The position numbers and the translations under genes are program-made. Shown in pieces: positions 1 to 6,076 of a stretch of DNA of 9,006 bases. Under the pieces are notes generated by a model. It was not told the DNA's origin. It was given only the letters and a program-made list of their open reading frames with translations, and did no database searches. The stretch's first letter is position 1; every line of letters begins with the position of its first letter. Source of the DNA: an uncultured Methylobacteriaceae bacterium (GTDB taxonomy: Bacteria > Pseudomonadota > Alphaproteobacteria > Rhizobiales > Beijerinckiaceae); NCBI GenBank assembly GCA_937872715.1, contig CALMTJ010000430.1, positions 670 through 9,675 of the forward strand. Direction: 5' to 3'.

Positions 1-950
1 GCCCAGCTCTCGAGAACGCCGCCACGGTCGTCGCGGCCTCCGGCGGCGCCACCAACGCCGCCCTCCACCTGCCGGCGATCGCCCACGAATGCGGCATCGC
101 CTTCGACCTGTTCGACGTGGCCGAGATCTTCCGCCGGACGCCGTATATCGCGGACCTGAAGCCCGGCGGGCGCTACGTCGCCAAGGACATGTTCGAGGCC
201 GGCGGCATCCCGCTCCTGATGAAGACGCTGCTCGATCACGGCTTCCTGCACGGCGGGTGCATCACCGTGACCGGCCGCACCATCGCCGAGAACATGGCGA
301 AGGTGACCTGGAACCCGGACCAGGACGTCGTGCGCCCGGCGGACGATCCCATTACCCGGACGGGCGGCGTCGTCGGCCTGCGCGGCAACCTCGCGCCCGA
401 GGGCGCCATCGTGAAGGTCGCTGGCATGGCGCCCGACAAGCTCGTCTTCAGCGGGCCCGCGCTCTGCTTCGACAGCGAGGAGGAGTGTTTCGAGGTCGTC
501 CGCAAGAAGGAATACCAGCACGGCTGCGTCTTCGTCATCCGCTACGAGGGTCCGAAAGGCGGCCCCGGCATGCGCGAGATGCTGTCGACCACGGCCGCGC
601 TCTACGGGCAGGGCATGGGCGACAAGGTCGCGCTGATCACGGACGGGCGCTTCTCCGGAGCGACGCGCGGGTTCTGCGTGGGCCATGTCGGACCGGAGGC
701 GGCCGTCGGGGGACCGATCGCGCTCCTCCGCGACGGCGACATCATCGAGATGGACGCGGTCGCCGGCACGCTGGACGTCCGGCTGTCCGAAGCCGAGCTG
801 TCCGCCCGGCGGGCGGAATGGTCGCCCCGCCCGGTCCCGGCCAAATCGGGCTACCTCTGGAAATACGCGCAGACCGTGGGGTCGGCGCTCAACGGCGCGG
901 TCACCCATCCGGGCGGCGGCGAAGGCATTCCCACCTATGCGGACGTCTAG
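1..950 (+). CDS. ilvD: Dihydroxy-acid dehydratase, C-terminal part (5' end outside window)
   Basis: The protein dehydrates 2,3-dihydroxy acids to 2-keto acids, the third shared step of isoleucine and valine synthesis, in the cytoplasm. The frame is open from base 3 and gives 315 residues, about the last 55 percent of a normal protein of roughly 575 residues. Visible family blocks are SGGATNAALHLPAIAHE at the start, DLKPGGRYVAKDMFEAGGIP, and TDGRFSGATRG. The serine of the last block (codon 654-656) matches the proposed catalytic base of the IlvD/Edd family. The end, AQTVGSALNGAVTHPGG, is also typical. The cysteines that hold the Fe-S cluster lie in the missing N-terminal half, so cluster type cannot be judged. 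The stop overlaps the next gene by 14 bases. Sugar-acid dehydratases of the same family are the alternative, but the motif wording fits IlvD better. Confidence 0.94.
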   Translation, partial: PALENAATVVAASGGATNAALHLPAIAHECGIAFDLFDVAEIFRRTPYIADLKPGGRYVAKDMFEAGGIPLLMKTLLDHGFLHGGCITVTGRTIAENMAKVTWNPDQDVVRPADDPITRTGGVVGLRGNLAPEGAIVKVAGMAPDKLVFSGPALCFDSEEECFEVVRKKEYQHGCVFVIRYEGPKGGPGMREMLSTTAALYGQGMGDKVALITDGRFSGATRGFCVGHVGPEAAVGGPIALLRDGDIIEMDAVAGTLDVRLSEAELSARRAEWSPRPVPAKSGYLWKYAQTVGSALNGAVTHPGGGEGIPTYADV

Positions 951-1749
951 TCGCGCCCTCATCATCGGCTTTGCGCTGGCGCTGGGGAGCGCGGGCAGAG
1001 CCGTGGCTCTCGACGCCGTCGCGTCCGGCCGCGTCCCGCCGGAGGTCTTCGCCTCCGCCCGCGAGGCCCTGCGCTCCGGCGTCAGGGACTACAATGCCGG
1101 CGACAAGGCCGGCGCCGTCCGGGCGCTCGAATTCGCCGCGGAGCAGGGCTACGTGCTGGCCTCCTGGAAGCTCGGCCGCATGTACGCGCAGGGCGACGGC
1201 GTCGGCCAGGACGACCTGAAAGCCTACGAGTACTTCTCCCGCATCGCGGACGACAACGCCGACGAGGCGCCGGATTCGCCGCGCGCCGGAGTGGTCGCGA
1301 GCGCCTTCGTGGCGCTCGGCGGCTACTACCTCGATGGGATCAAGAACACGCCGGTGGGCGTGAACCCGGAACGGGCCGCGGAGATGTATTCCTACGCGGC
1401 CTCCTATTTCGGCGACCCGACCGCCCAGTACCTCCTGGCCCGCCTCTACCTCGACGGGACGGGTGTCGATCGCGACGAGAGGCAGGCCGCGCGCTGGTTC
1501 AACCTCGCGGCCGAGAAGGGCCACCCCGCCGCGCAGGCGCTCCTCGGACGCATCCTGGTGAACGGCCAGGGCGTGCCGAGGCAGCGCGCCCGCGGCCTGA
1601 TGTGGCTCGAACTCGCCAAGAAGAACGCCGACCCGAAGCGAGACGCCTGGATCTCCGCGCTACATGCCGAGCTCTTCGACGCGGCGAGCGATGCCGACCG
1701 TCACACGGCGCTCGCCTTTCTCGAGAAGTTCCAGACCCGCCGGCGCTGA
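937..1749 (+). CDS. exoR: ExoR-like exported Sel1-repeat regulator
   Basis: Reading from the ATG that overlaps the ilvD end gives 270 residues. A signal peptide is clear: positive start MRTSSR, hydrophobic stretch about 7-19, and cleavage motif AVA before Leu25, so the mature protein should be periplasmic. Sel1-type helical repeats lie at about 56-92, 145-180 and 181-216, each with an LG/LAR-Y-x-GxGV pattern, plus a less regular one around 118-144. Length, export and phrases such as WKLGRMYA, YEYFSRIAD, MYSYAASYFGD and RGLMWLELAK recall rhizobial ExoR (about 268 residues). In Sinorhizobium ExoR restrains the ExoS/ChvI two-component system that controls exopolysaccharide, motility and envelope stress. 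That role here is inference: no exoS or chvI lies in the window. A GAAGG is 11 bases before the ATG, so translation may depend on reading through ilvD. Another Sel1 protein of unknown partner is the alternative. Confidence 0.85.
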   Translation: MRTSSRALIIGFALALGSAGRAVALDAVASGRVPPEVFASAREALRSGVRDYNAGDKAGAVRALEFAAEQGYVLASWKLGRMYAQGDGVGQDDLKAYEYFSRIADDNADEAPDSPRAGVVASAFVALGGYYLDGIKNTPVGVNPERAAEMYSYAASYFGDPTAQYLLARLYLDGTGVDRDERQAARWFNLAAEKGHPAAQALLGRILVNGQGVPRQRARGLMWLELAKKNADPKRDAWISALHAELFDAASDADRHTALAFLEKFQTRRR

Positions 1750-1762
1750 GGCCCTCGTCGGG

Positions 1763-1918
1763 ATGGACCGTCGCGACTGGCAGAACCTCGCCGGGGCCGC
1801 GGTCGCGGCGCTGCTCCTGTTCGGCTGCTGGTGGTTCATGACGGAACTGCATCGGCGCTCGCAGCTCGAGACCTGCCTGATGCGGCGCCAGCTCAACTGC
1901 TCACGATACGGGGGCTGA
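1763..1918 (+). CDS. Small single-pass membrane protein, 51 residues
   Basis: This small gene begins 13 bases after the exoR-like stop and is probably on the same transcript. The protein has a charged start (MDRRDW), one hydrophobic segment at about residues 9-26 containing a WW pair, then a short basic tail. Three cysteines are present: C22 inside the membrane segment and C38 and C46 in the tail, the last two spaced C-x7-C. A GAGG lies 11 bases before the ATG, and TCGGG touches it. I do not recognise a named family. Small membrane proteins with a short Cys-containing tail are familiar in Hyphomicrobiales, but the function is unknown. Frame choice rests on the hydrophobic segment, the close spacing and lack of a competing gene. 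A longer in-frame version from 1664 would overlap exoR and is unlikely. Confidence 0.66.
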   Translation: MDRRDWQNLAGAAVAALLLFGCWWFMTELHRRSQLETCLMRRQLNCSRYGG

Positions 1919-2048
1919 TCCGCTTCCACCGACCGTTCGAATCGTACAAAGCGTAGCGGCGACGGTTCACGAAACGTTAACGCCCCGGATCCTGGGCCGG
2001 CTTCGCGTGCTCGATGCCGGCCGTCTATGCGAGCATGGCGAGATGCTG
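1919..2048. other. Intergenic stretch before the dioxygenase gene
   Basis: These 130 bases are noticeably less GC-rich than their surroundings around 1935-1980, as expected for a promoter region. They contain a short palindrome CGTTAACG at 1975-1982. I could not identify a convincing -35/-10 pair, a known operator or a terminator hairpin. Confidence 0.35.
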
Positions 2049-3092
2049 ATGTCCTTCGCGCGAACGGCTTTGTCCGCGGTCAAGTTTCCGCTCTGGGTGG
2101 CGGCCGTGGCGGGAGCGGAGAAGTCCTTCCGCAAGAACCCGATCCTCGGCAGCCCGACCTTGAACCGCCTCGGGCTCCACGTCGCCCGGATCAGGCTCGC
2201 GGCGAAGGCGGCGGAATACCGGCGGGGCAGGCTCGCGGGTCTCCTCGACGAGGCCGACAGGGCGGCGTTCGACCGCGACGGCATCGTGGTGAAGGAGGAT
2301 TTCCTGCCGCCGGCCGAGTTCGAGGCGCTGACGGCGGAGATCGCGGGACGCGACCTCGAGGCGCGCGAGCTGCGCCAGGGCCAGGCCGTGCAGCGCATGA
2401 TCCCGCTCGGCGAGGCCGTGCTGGCGGGGCTGCCGCGCCTGCGGGCGGTCGTGCACCATCCGGTCCTGCGCGCGCTGACGGCCTACGCGGCGTCTCGCGC
2501 GGGCGAGCCCGTGTTCTACCTGCAGACGGTCCTGTCGCAGCCGGACGGCCCGGACGACCCGCAGACGGCGCTGCATTCCGACACCTTCCACGCGACCACC
2601 AAGGGCTGGCTCTTCCTCCACGACGTGCCCGAGACGGACGGTCCCTTCGTCTACGTGCCGGGCTCGCACCGGATCACGCCAGAGCGGCTCGCCTGGGAGC
2701 GCGAGCAGAGCGTACTCGCGTCCTCCAGCCGGGATTCACACCACGCCGCCGGGTCGTTCCGGATCGCGGCCGCCGACCTGCCCCGTCTCGGCTATGGCGC
2801 GCCGGTCAAGGTGGCCGTGCGGGCCAACACGCTCGTCGTGGCGGACACGTTCGGCTTCCATGCCCGCGCCCATAGCGACCGGGCGAGCACGCGCGTGACG
2901 CTCCATACCTACATCCGCCGGAACCCGTTCCTGCCCTGGCTGGGGCTCGACGTGAAGGCGCTGCCGGGGCTCAAGGGCCGCGAACTCGCGCTCTATCTAT
3001 GGATCCAGGACCTGAAGCTGCGGTTCACGGGCCGTGGCGCCCCCTGGCGGCCGGTCGGGAAGGTGAGGGCGGACTCGCCCGCCCATGTCTGA
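2049..3092 (+). CDS. Phytanoyl-CoA dioxygenase (PhyH) family protein
   Basis: The protein (347 residues) belongs to the PhyH group of Fe(II)/2-oxoglutarate oxygenases, which hydroxylate lipids, small metabolites or cofactors. Iron ligands are H176 and D178 in LHSDTFH and the distal H271 in FGFHARAHSD. R282, 11 residues after the distal histidine, should bind the 2-oxoglutarate carboxylate. This set and spacing closely match human PHYH (H175, D177, H264, R275). The block FVYVPGSHR between them is also typical. I chose the ATG at 2049 because GGCGAG lies six bases before it. An ATG at 2043 and a GTG at 2007 are in frame. There is no signal peptide, so it should act in the cytoplasm. The substrate cannot be read from sequence. 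It faces an acyl-CoA dehydrogenase gene on the other strand, which hints at but does not prove a lipid-related role. Confidence 0.88.
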   Translation: MSFARTALSAVKFPLWVAAVAGAEKSFRKNPILGSPTLNRLGLHVARIRLAAKAAEYRRGRLAGLLDEADRAAFDRDGIVVKEDFLPPAEFEALTAEIAGRDLEARELRQGQAVQRMIPLGEAVLAGLPRLRAVVHHPVLRALTAYAASRAGEPVFYLQTVLSQPDGPDDPQTALHSDTFHATTKGWLFLHDVPETDGPFVYVPGSHRITPERLAWEREQSVLASSSRDSHHAAGSFRIAAADLPRLGYGAPVKVAVRANTLVVADTFGFHARAHSDRASTRVTLHTYIRRNPFLPWLGLDVKALPGLKGRELALYLWIQDLKLRFTGRGAPWRPVGKVRADSPAHV

Positions 3093-3113
3093 ACCGCCGG
3101 GCGGGGCCGTTCA
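3090..3113. terminator. Inverted repeat spanning two convergent stop codons
   Basis: The arms TGAAC (3090-3094) and GTTCA (3109-3113) pair perfectly. After one mismatch, GCC (3096-3098) pairs with GGC (3105-3107), leaving a six-base loop. The two outer triplets are the stop codons of the dioxygenase gene and of the opposing acyl-CoA dehydrogenase gene, only 18 bases apart. It could be a two-way terminator, but no T-run follows on either strand, so a Rho-type end is equally possible. Confidence 0.3.
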
Positions 3114-4307
3114 GCCGAGCCCGGGCGCCATCCGCTTGGCGACCTCCTCCAGCATCACCTCCGTGGCGCCGCCGCCGATCGCCTGGACCCGCGCGTCGCG
3201 GGTCATGCGCTCGATCGTGCTCTCGCGCATGAAGCCCAGGCCGCCGTGGAACTGGAGGCAGGCATACATCACCTCGTTGACGAGCTCGCCGCAATAGGCC
3301 TTCACCATCGACACCTCCTTCGTCGCCTCGAGCCCCTGCGAATCGAGCCAGGCCGCGTGGTAGACGAGCTGGCGGCCCGCCTCGACCTTGGTCTGGAGGA
3401 TCGCGAGCTTCTGACGGATCGCCTGCTTGTCGAAGAGCGGCGCGCCGAAGGCCTTGCGGCCCGTCACCCATTCGAGCGTGAGGTCGATCGCCGCCTGGGC
3501 CTCGCCCATCGCCATCGCGCCGATCACCGTGCGCTCGTTCTGGAAATTGCGCATGATGGCGTAGAAGCCCTGACCCTCCTGGCCGAGGAGGCTCGAGGCC
3601 GGCACGCGGCAATCCTCGAAGAAGAGCTCGGCCGTGTCCGACGAGCGCCAGCCGTGCTTGTCGAGCGCACGGCCGACCCGAAGGCCGGGATTTCCCTTCT
3701 CCACCAGGAACATGGAGACGGAGCGCGACGGCCTCTCGCCCTCGCCTCCGGTTTTCGCGGCCACGCAATAGAGGTCGGCCAGGACGCCGTTCGTGATGTA
3801 GGTCTTCGACCCGTCGATGACGTAATCGTCGCCGTCCCGCCGGGCGCGGGTGCGGATGCCCTTCACGTCCGAGCCGGCGCCGGGCTCCGTAACCGCGACG
3901 GCGCAGATCTTCCGGCCCGCCACGATGTCGGCCATGTGCGCCCGCTTCTGCTCCGGCGAGCCCGCATGGGCGACGTGGACGGAGGCCATGTCCGTGTGGA
4001 CGAGGACGGTGATCGCGAAGCCGGAAAAGGTCGAGCGGCCGAGCTCCTCCGCCAGGACCACGGTCGCGACCGTGTCGAGCTCGGAGCCGCCGTATTCGGC
4101 GGCGTAGCGGATGCCGAGGAAGCCGAGCTCGCCCATCCGGGCCAGGACCTCGCGCGGGGTGAAGCCCTGCTCCTCCCAGGCCTGTCCGTTCGGCTTCACC
4201 TCCGTCTCGACGAAGCGGCGGACCTGCTCGCGCAGCATCTCGTGCTCGGCGGTGAACACGGCGCTCCGGCGCGAGGCGGCCGCCGAGGCGGGGGAAAGGG
4301 CGTCCAT
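3111..4307 (-). CDS. Acyl-CoA dehydrogenase, isovaleryl/long-chain type active site
   Basis: This 398-residue flavoenzyme introduces a 2,3 double bond into acyl-CoA thioesters and passes electrons to electron-transfer flavoprotein. Both classic signatures are present: AVTEPGAGSD (138-147) and the C-terminal block from Q352 to D371 around FHGGLGFMRE. Length is normal for a single-domain family member. The residue matching the medium-chain catalytic Glu (E376 in human MCAD) is Gly379 in IGGGATE. Glu258 in NERT instead aligns with the catalytic Glu of isovaleryl-CoA and long-chain dehydrogenases, so the enzyme should be active but of that subclass. Minus-strand sequence GAGG sits six bases before the ATG. 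It follows the YkgJ-type gene by 17 bases and is probably co-transcribed. Substrate (short branched, aromatic or longer acyl) cannot be decided here. Confidence 0.94.
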   Translation of the reverse strand: MDALSPASAAASRRSAVFTAEHEMLREQVRRFVETEVKPNGQAWEEQGFTPREVLARMGELGFLGIRYAAEYGGSELDTVATVVLAEELGRSTFSGFAITVLVHTDMASVHVAHAGSPEQKRAHMADIVAGRKICAVAVTEPGAGSDVKGIRTRARRDGDDYVIDGSKTYITNGVLADLYCVAAKTGGEGERPSRSVSMFLVEKGNPGLRVGRALDKHGWRSSDTAELFFEDCRVPASSLLGQEGQGFYAIMRNFQNERTVIGAMAMGEAQAAIDLTLEWVTGRKAFGAPLFDKQAIRQKLAILQTKVEAGRQLVYHAAWLDSQGLEATKEVSMVKAYCGELVNEVMYACLQFHGGLGFMRESTIERMTRDARVQAIGGGATEVMLEEVAKRMAPGLG

Positions 4308-4324
4308 GGCGATCCTCGTCCTGT
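4308..4324 (-). promoter_or_regulatory. Short spacer with ribosome-binding site of the acyl-CoA dehydrogenase
   Basis: Only 17 bases separate the YkgJ-type stop codon from the dehydrogenase ATG. Read on the minus strand it contains AGGACGAGG, a strong ribosome-binding site ending six bases before the ATG. The compact spacing supports one transcript for both genes and fixes the dehydrogenase start. Confidence 0.6.
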
Positions 4325-4714
4325 TCAGGGTGTCTGGAGCGGCTGCCCGGCCCGGAACACGCGCTTGCGGCTGCCGAGCGCCATGCCGATCGCGCCGAAG
4401 CGGTCGCGGATGTTCTCGAGGAAGGCCCGCATCGCGGGCTCCTGCCAGGCGAGCGGCCGCGTCGGGTCGAGGACGGCCGCGAAGCCCTTGGGGCCGTCCG
4501 GATTGTCCCCATCCTGCGCCTCAACCATGACCACCCGCGACTTGTCGGGCCGCATGGCCTCCGTCCCGACGCCTCGCAGCCACAGGCAATCGAAGCTGCG
4601 GCAGGAATTCGGCCGCGTGTCGTAGATGGCGCAGCGCCGGTAGTTCTCGACGTGGCGGCACCAGACGCCGTTCGGCTTGTTGATCTCCCAGACGGACATC
4701 GTCTTGCAGCACAT
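4325..4714 (-). CDS. YkgJ-type zinc/iron-chelating Cys-cluster protein, 5' end disturbed
   Basis: From the first ATG the product is 129 residues, with C2, C3, C19, C28, C38 and C43 in the family pattern (WC-x8-C-AIYDTRP-x2-SC-x4-C). The family is thought to bind zinc or iron through these cysteines; its biochemical role is poorly known. Two more expected cysteines (DCGTCTM) lie in frame just before this ATG, and the frame stays open with coding-like codon use up to a TGA at 4805-4807. No ATG, GTG or TTG occurs in that stretch, and no ribosome-binding site precedes the 4714 ATG. A TTG at 4830 with GAGG ten bases before it starts another frame that would join after one added base near 4805-4812. 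I therefore suspect a one-base loss or sequence error, and a true protein about 37 residues longer. It is the first gene of a pair with the acyl-CoA dehydrogenase. Confidence 0.78.
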   Translation of the reverse strand: MCCKTMSVWEINKPNGVWCRHVENYRRCAIYDTRPNSCRSFDCLWLRGVGTEAMRPDKSRVVMVEAQDGDNPDGPKGFAAVLDPTRPLAWQEPAMRAFLENIRDRFGAIGMALGSRKRVFRAGQPLQTP

Positions 4715-4814
4715 CGTGCAGGTGCCGCAATCCCGGACCGGAAGCGCAGGGGCGGCGCCGCCGGCCTGGGCGGCCTGGTGCGTCGGGTCGGACCTGGCCG
4801 CTTCTCACGCCCGG

Positions 4815-4826
4815 CCGGCGCGCCGG
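4815..4826. repeat. 12-base perfect GC palindrome
   Basis: CCGGCGCGCCGG is its own reverse complement and consists only of G and C. It lies in the probable 5' coding region of the YkgJ-type gene, within about ten bases of the place where the frame appears broken. It may be chance in such GC-rich DNA, or a hairpin that favours slippage or sequencing compression. Confidence 0.5.
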
Positions 4827-4916
4827 TCAATCGAGTACGCCCTCGGACCGCCGGACCGGAGGTCCCTAAGTCTGCTTGCGCATACGGCGCGGGCGTCTAG
4901 TCTCGCGGCAACGAGT

Positions 4917-4938
4917 CCTGCGCGAGTTGTCGCACAGG
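4917..4938. promoter_or_regulatory. Stem-loop just before the ppx ribosome-binding site
   Basis: The arms CCTGCGCGA (4917-4925) and TCGCACAGG (4930-4938) pair in eight of nine positions, with a C-A mismatch in the middle and loop GTTG. The hairpin ends two bases before AGGA (4941-4944), the likely ribosome-binding site for the GTG start at 4955. It lies in the divergent gap between the YkgJ-type gene and ppx, so it could be an RNA hairpin acting on ppx translation or a dyad operator for a DNA-binding protein. The pairing is seen directly; the role is inference. Confidence 0.4.
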
Positions 4939-4954
4939 CCAGGAACAAGACGCC

Positions 4955-6076
4955 GTGCAGGACGGAGGCGACATCCTCGCCCGCGCCGGTGCCGTCGGCC
5001 GCCCTGCGCCGACACCGGACGGGTACCGCGGCCCTGGGCCGCGATCCGCCGGCCATGGCGGCGCCGCAGCGCCGTCGAGAAAGCGCGTCGTCAAGGCCTA
5101 CGCGGCGCTCGATCTCGGCACCAACAATTGCCGGCTCCTGATCGCGGAGCCCTCCTATCACGAGTTCAGGGTCATCGACGCGTTCTCCCGCATCGTCCGC
5201 CTGGGCGAGGGGCTCGGGATCGGCGACAGGCTGGGCGAGGACGCGATCGGCCGCACGCTCGCGGCCTTGCGCATCTGCCGCGCCAAGATCGAGAGCCGCA
5301 ACGTGGTGCGGGCGCGCCTCATCGCGACGGAAGCTTGCCGGCTCGCCGCCAACGGAGCCGATTTCGTCGGCCGGGTAAGGGAGGAGGTCGGGCTCGACCT
5401 CGAGATCGTCGACCGGCAGACGGAGGCGACGCTGGCCGTGATGGGCTGCGCCTCCCTGGCGCATCCGAAAGCCGGTTCCGTCATCATCTTCGACATCGGC
5501 GGCGGCTCGACGGAGATCGCCTGGCTCGACGGCCAGACGGGTGCGAACGTCGTCTGTCCGAGCGAGCGCATCCGGGCCTGGGATTCGATCGCGGCGGGAG
5601 TCGTCACCCTCGCCGAGCGCCATGGCGGCGGGCGCGTCACGGCCGAGACCTTCGAGGACATGGTGGACGAGGTGTCCGGCCGCCTCCTGCCCTTCGCCCT
5701 GAAGGCGGGCGCGGCGGCCGCGGCCCCGAACTTCCACCTGCTCGGCACGTCCGGCACGGTGACGACCGTCGGCGGCATCCATCTCGGGCTCGAGCGCTAC
5801 GACAGGCGGCGGGTGGACGGCCTGTGGCTCAGCGACAACGAGATCACGGCCGTGATCGACCGCCTGCTCGGGACCGATCTCGACGAACGGGCCGGCAACC
5901 CGTGCATCGGGCGCGACCGGGCCGACCTCGTGCTCGCCGGCTGCGCCATCCTGGAGGCGATCCGCCGGGCCTTCCCGTCCCCCTATCTGCGGATCGCCGA
6001 TCGGGGGCTGCGCGAGGGCATCCTCATGACGATGATGCGCGAGGACAAGGTCTGGGCGCGCCGGGGGGCTCCGTGA
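4955..6076 (+). CDS. ppx: Exopolyphosphatase / pppGpp phosphohydrolase (Ppx/GppA family)
   Basis: Family members release phosphate from polyphosphate and/or convert pppGpp to ppGpp, linking phosphate storage to the stringent response; they are cytoplasmic. The actin-like ASKHA fold is shown by AALDLGTNNCRLL (about 50-62), TEACRLAANG (125-134), DRQTEA with conserved E157, FDIGGGSTEIAW (179-190) and GTSGTVTTVGG (264-274). At 373 residues it has the two-subdomain core but lacks the extra C-terminal domain of E. coli Ppx (about 510). About 48 residues of Ala/Gly/Pro/Arg-rich sequence precede the core. GTG at 4955 is the only start codon between the upstream stop (4898-4900) and the core, so the start is well fixed, with AGGA ten bases before it. 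The stop overlaps the rlmE start in GTGA, so the two are probably translated together. Ppx versus GppA activity cannot be settled from sequence. Confidence 0.93.
   Translation: MQDGGDILARAGAVGRPAPTPDGYRGPGPRSAGHGGAAAPSRKRVVKAYAALDLGTNNCRLLIAEPSYHEFRVIDAFSRIVRLGEGLGIGDRLGEDAIGRTLAALRICRAKIESRNVVRARLIATEACRLAANGADFVGRVREEVGLDLEIVDRQTEATLAVMGCASLAHPKAGSVIIFDIGGGSTEIAWLDGQTGANVVCPSERIRAWDSIAAGVVTLAERHGGGRVTAETFEDMVDEVSGRLLPFALKAGAAAAAPNFHLLGTSGTVTTVGGIHLGLERYDRRRVDGLWLSDNEITAVIDRLLGTDLDERAGNPCIGRDRADLVLAGCAILEAIRRAFPSPYLRIADRGLREGILMTMMREDKVWARRGAP

Noticed and set aside
1975..1982. CGTTAACG palindrome as an operator for the dioxygenase gene
   Set aside because: Eight bases of symmetry with no repeated or extended half-site is not enough to claim a binding site.
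3246..4625. A 459-codon open frame on the plus strand opposite the acyl-CoA dehydrogenase
   Set aside because: It is antisense to a gene with both acyl-CoA dehydrogenase signatures, has a composition rich in Arg, His and Leu typical of mirror frames in GC-rich DNA, and shows no motif.
3025..4830. A 601-codon open frame on the minus strand covering both real minus-strand genes
   Set aside because: Its product is Arg/Pro/Gly-rich with no domain, and a different frame carries the real proteins. Only its first codons, from the TTG at 4830, may matter as the true start of the YkgJ-type gene.
4876..4903. TTGCGC and TAGTCT as a promoter for ppx
   Set aside because: Spacing of 16 is acceptable but the -10 match is poor, so I do not list it as a feature.
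4876..6072. Upstream extension of the rlmE frame
   Set aside because: It runs through ppx in another frame with Arg-rich shadow sequence; the real RlmE begins at the GTG at 6073.
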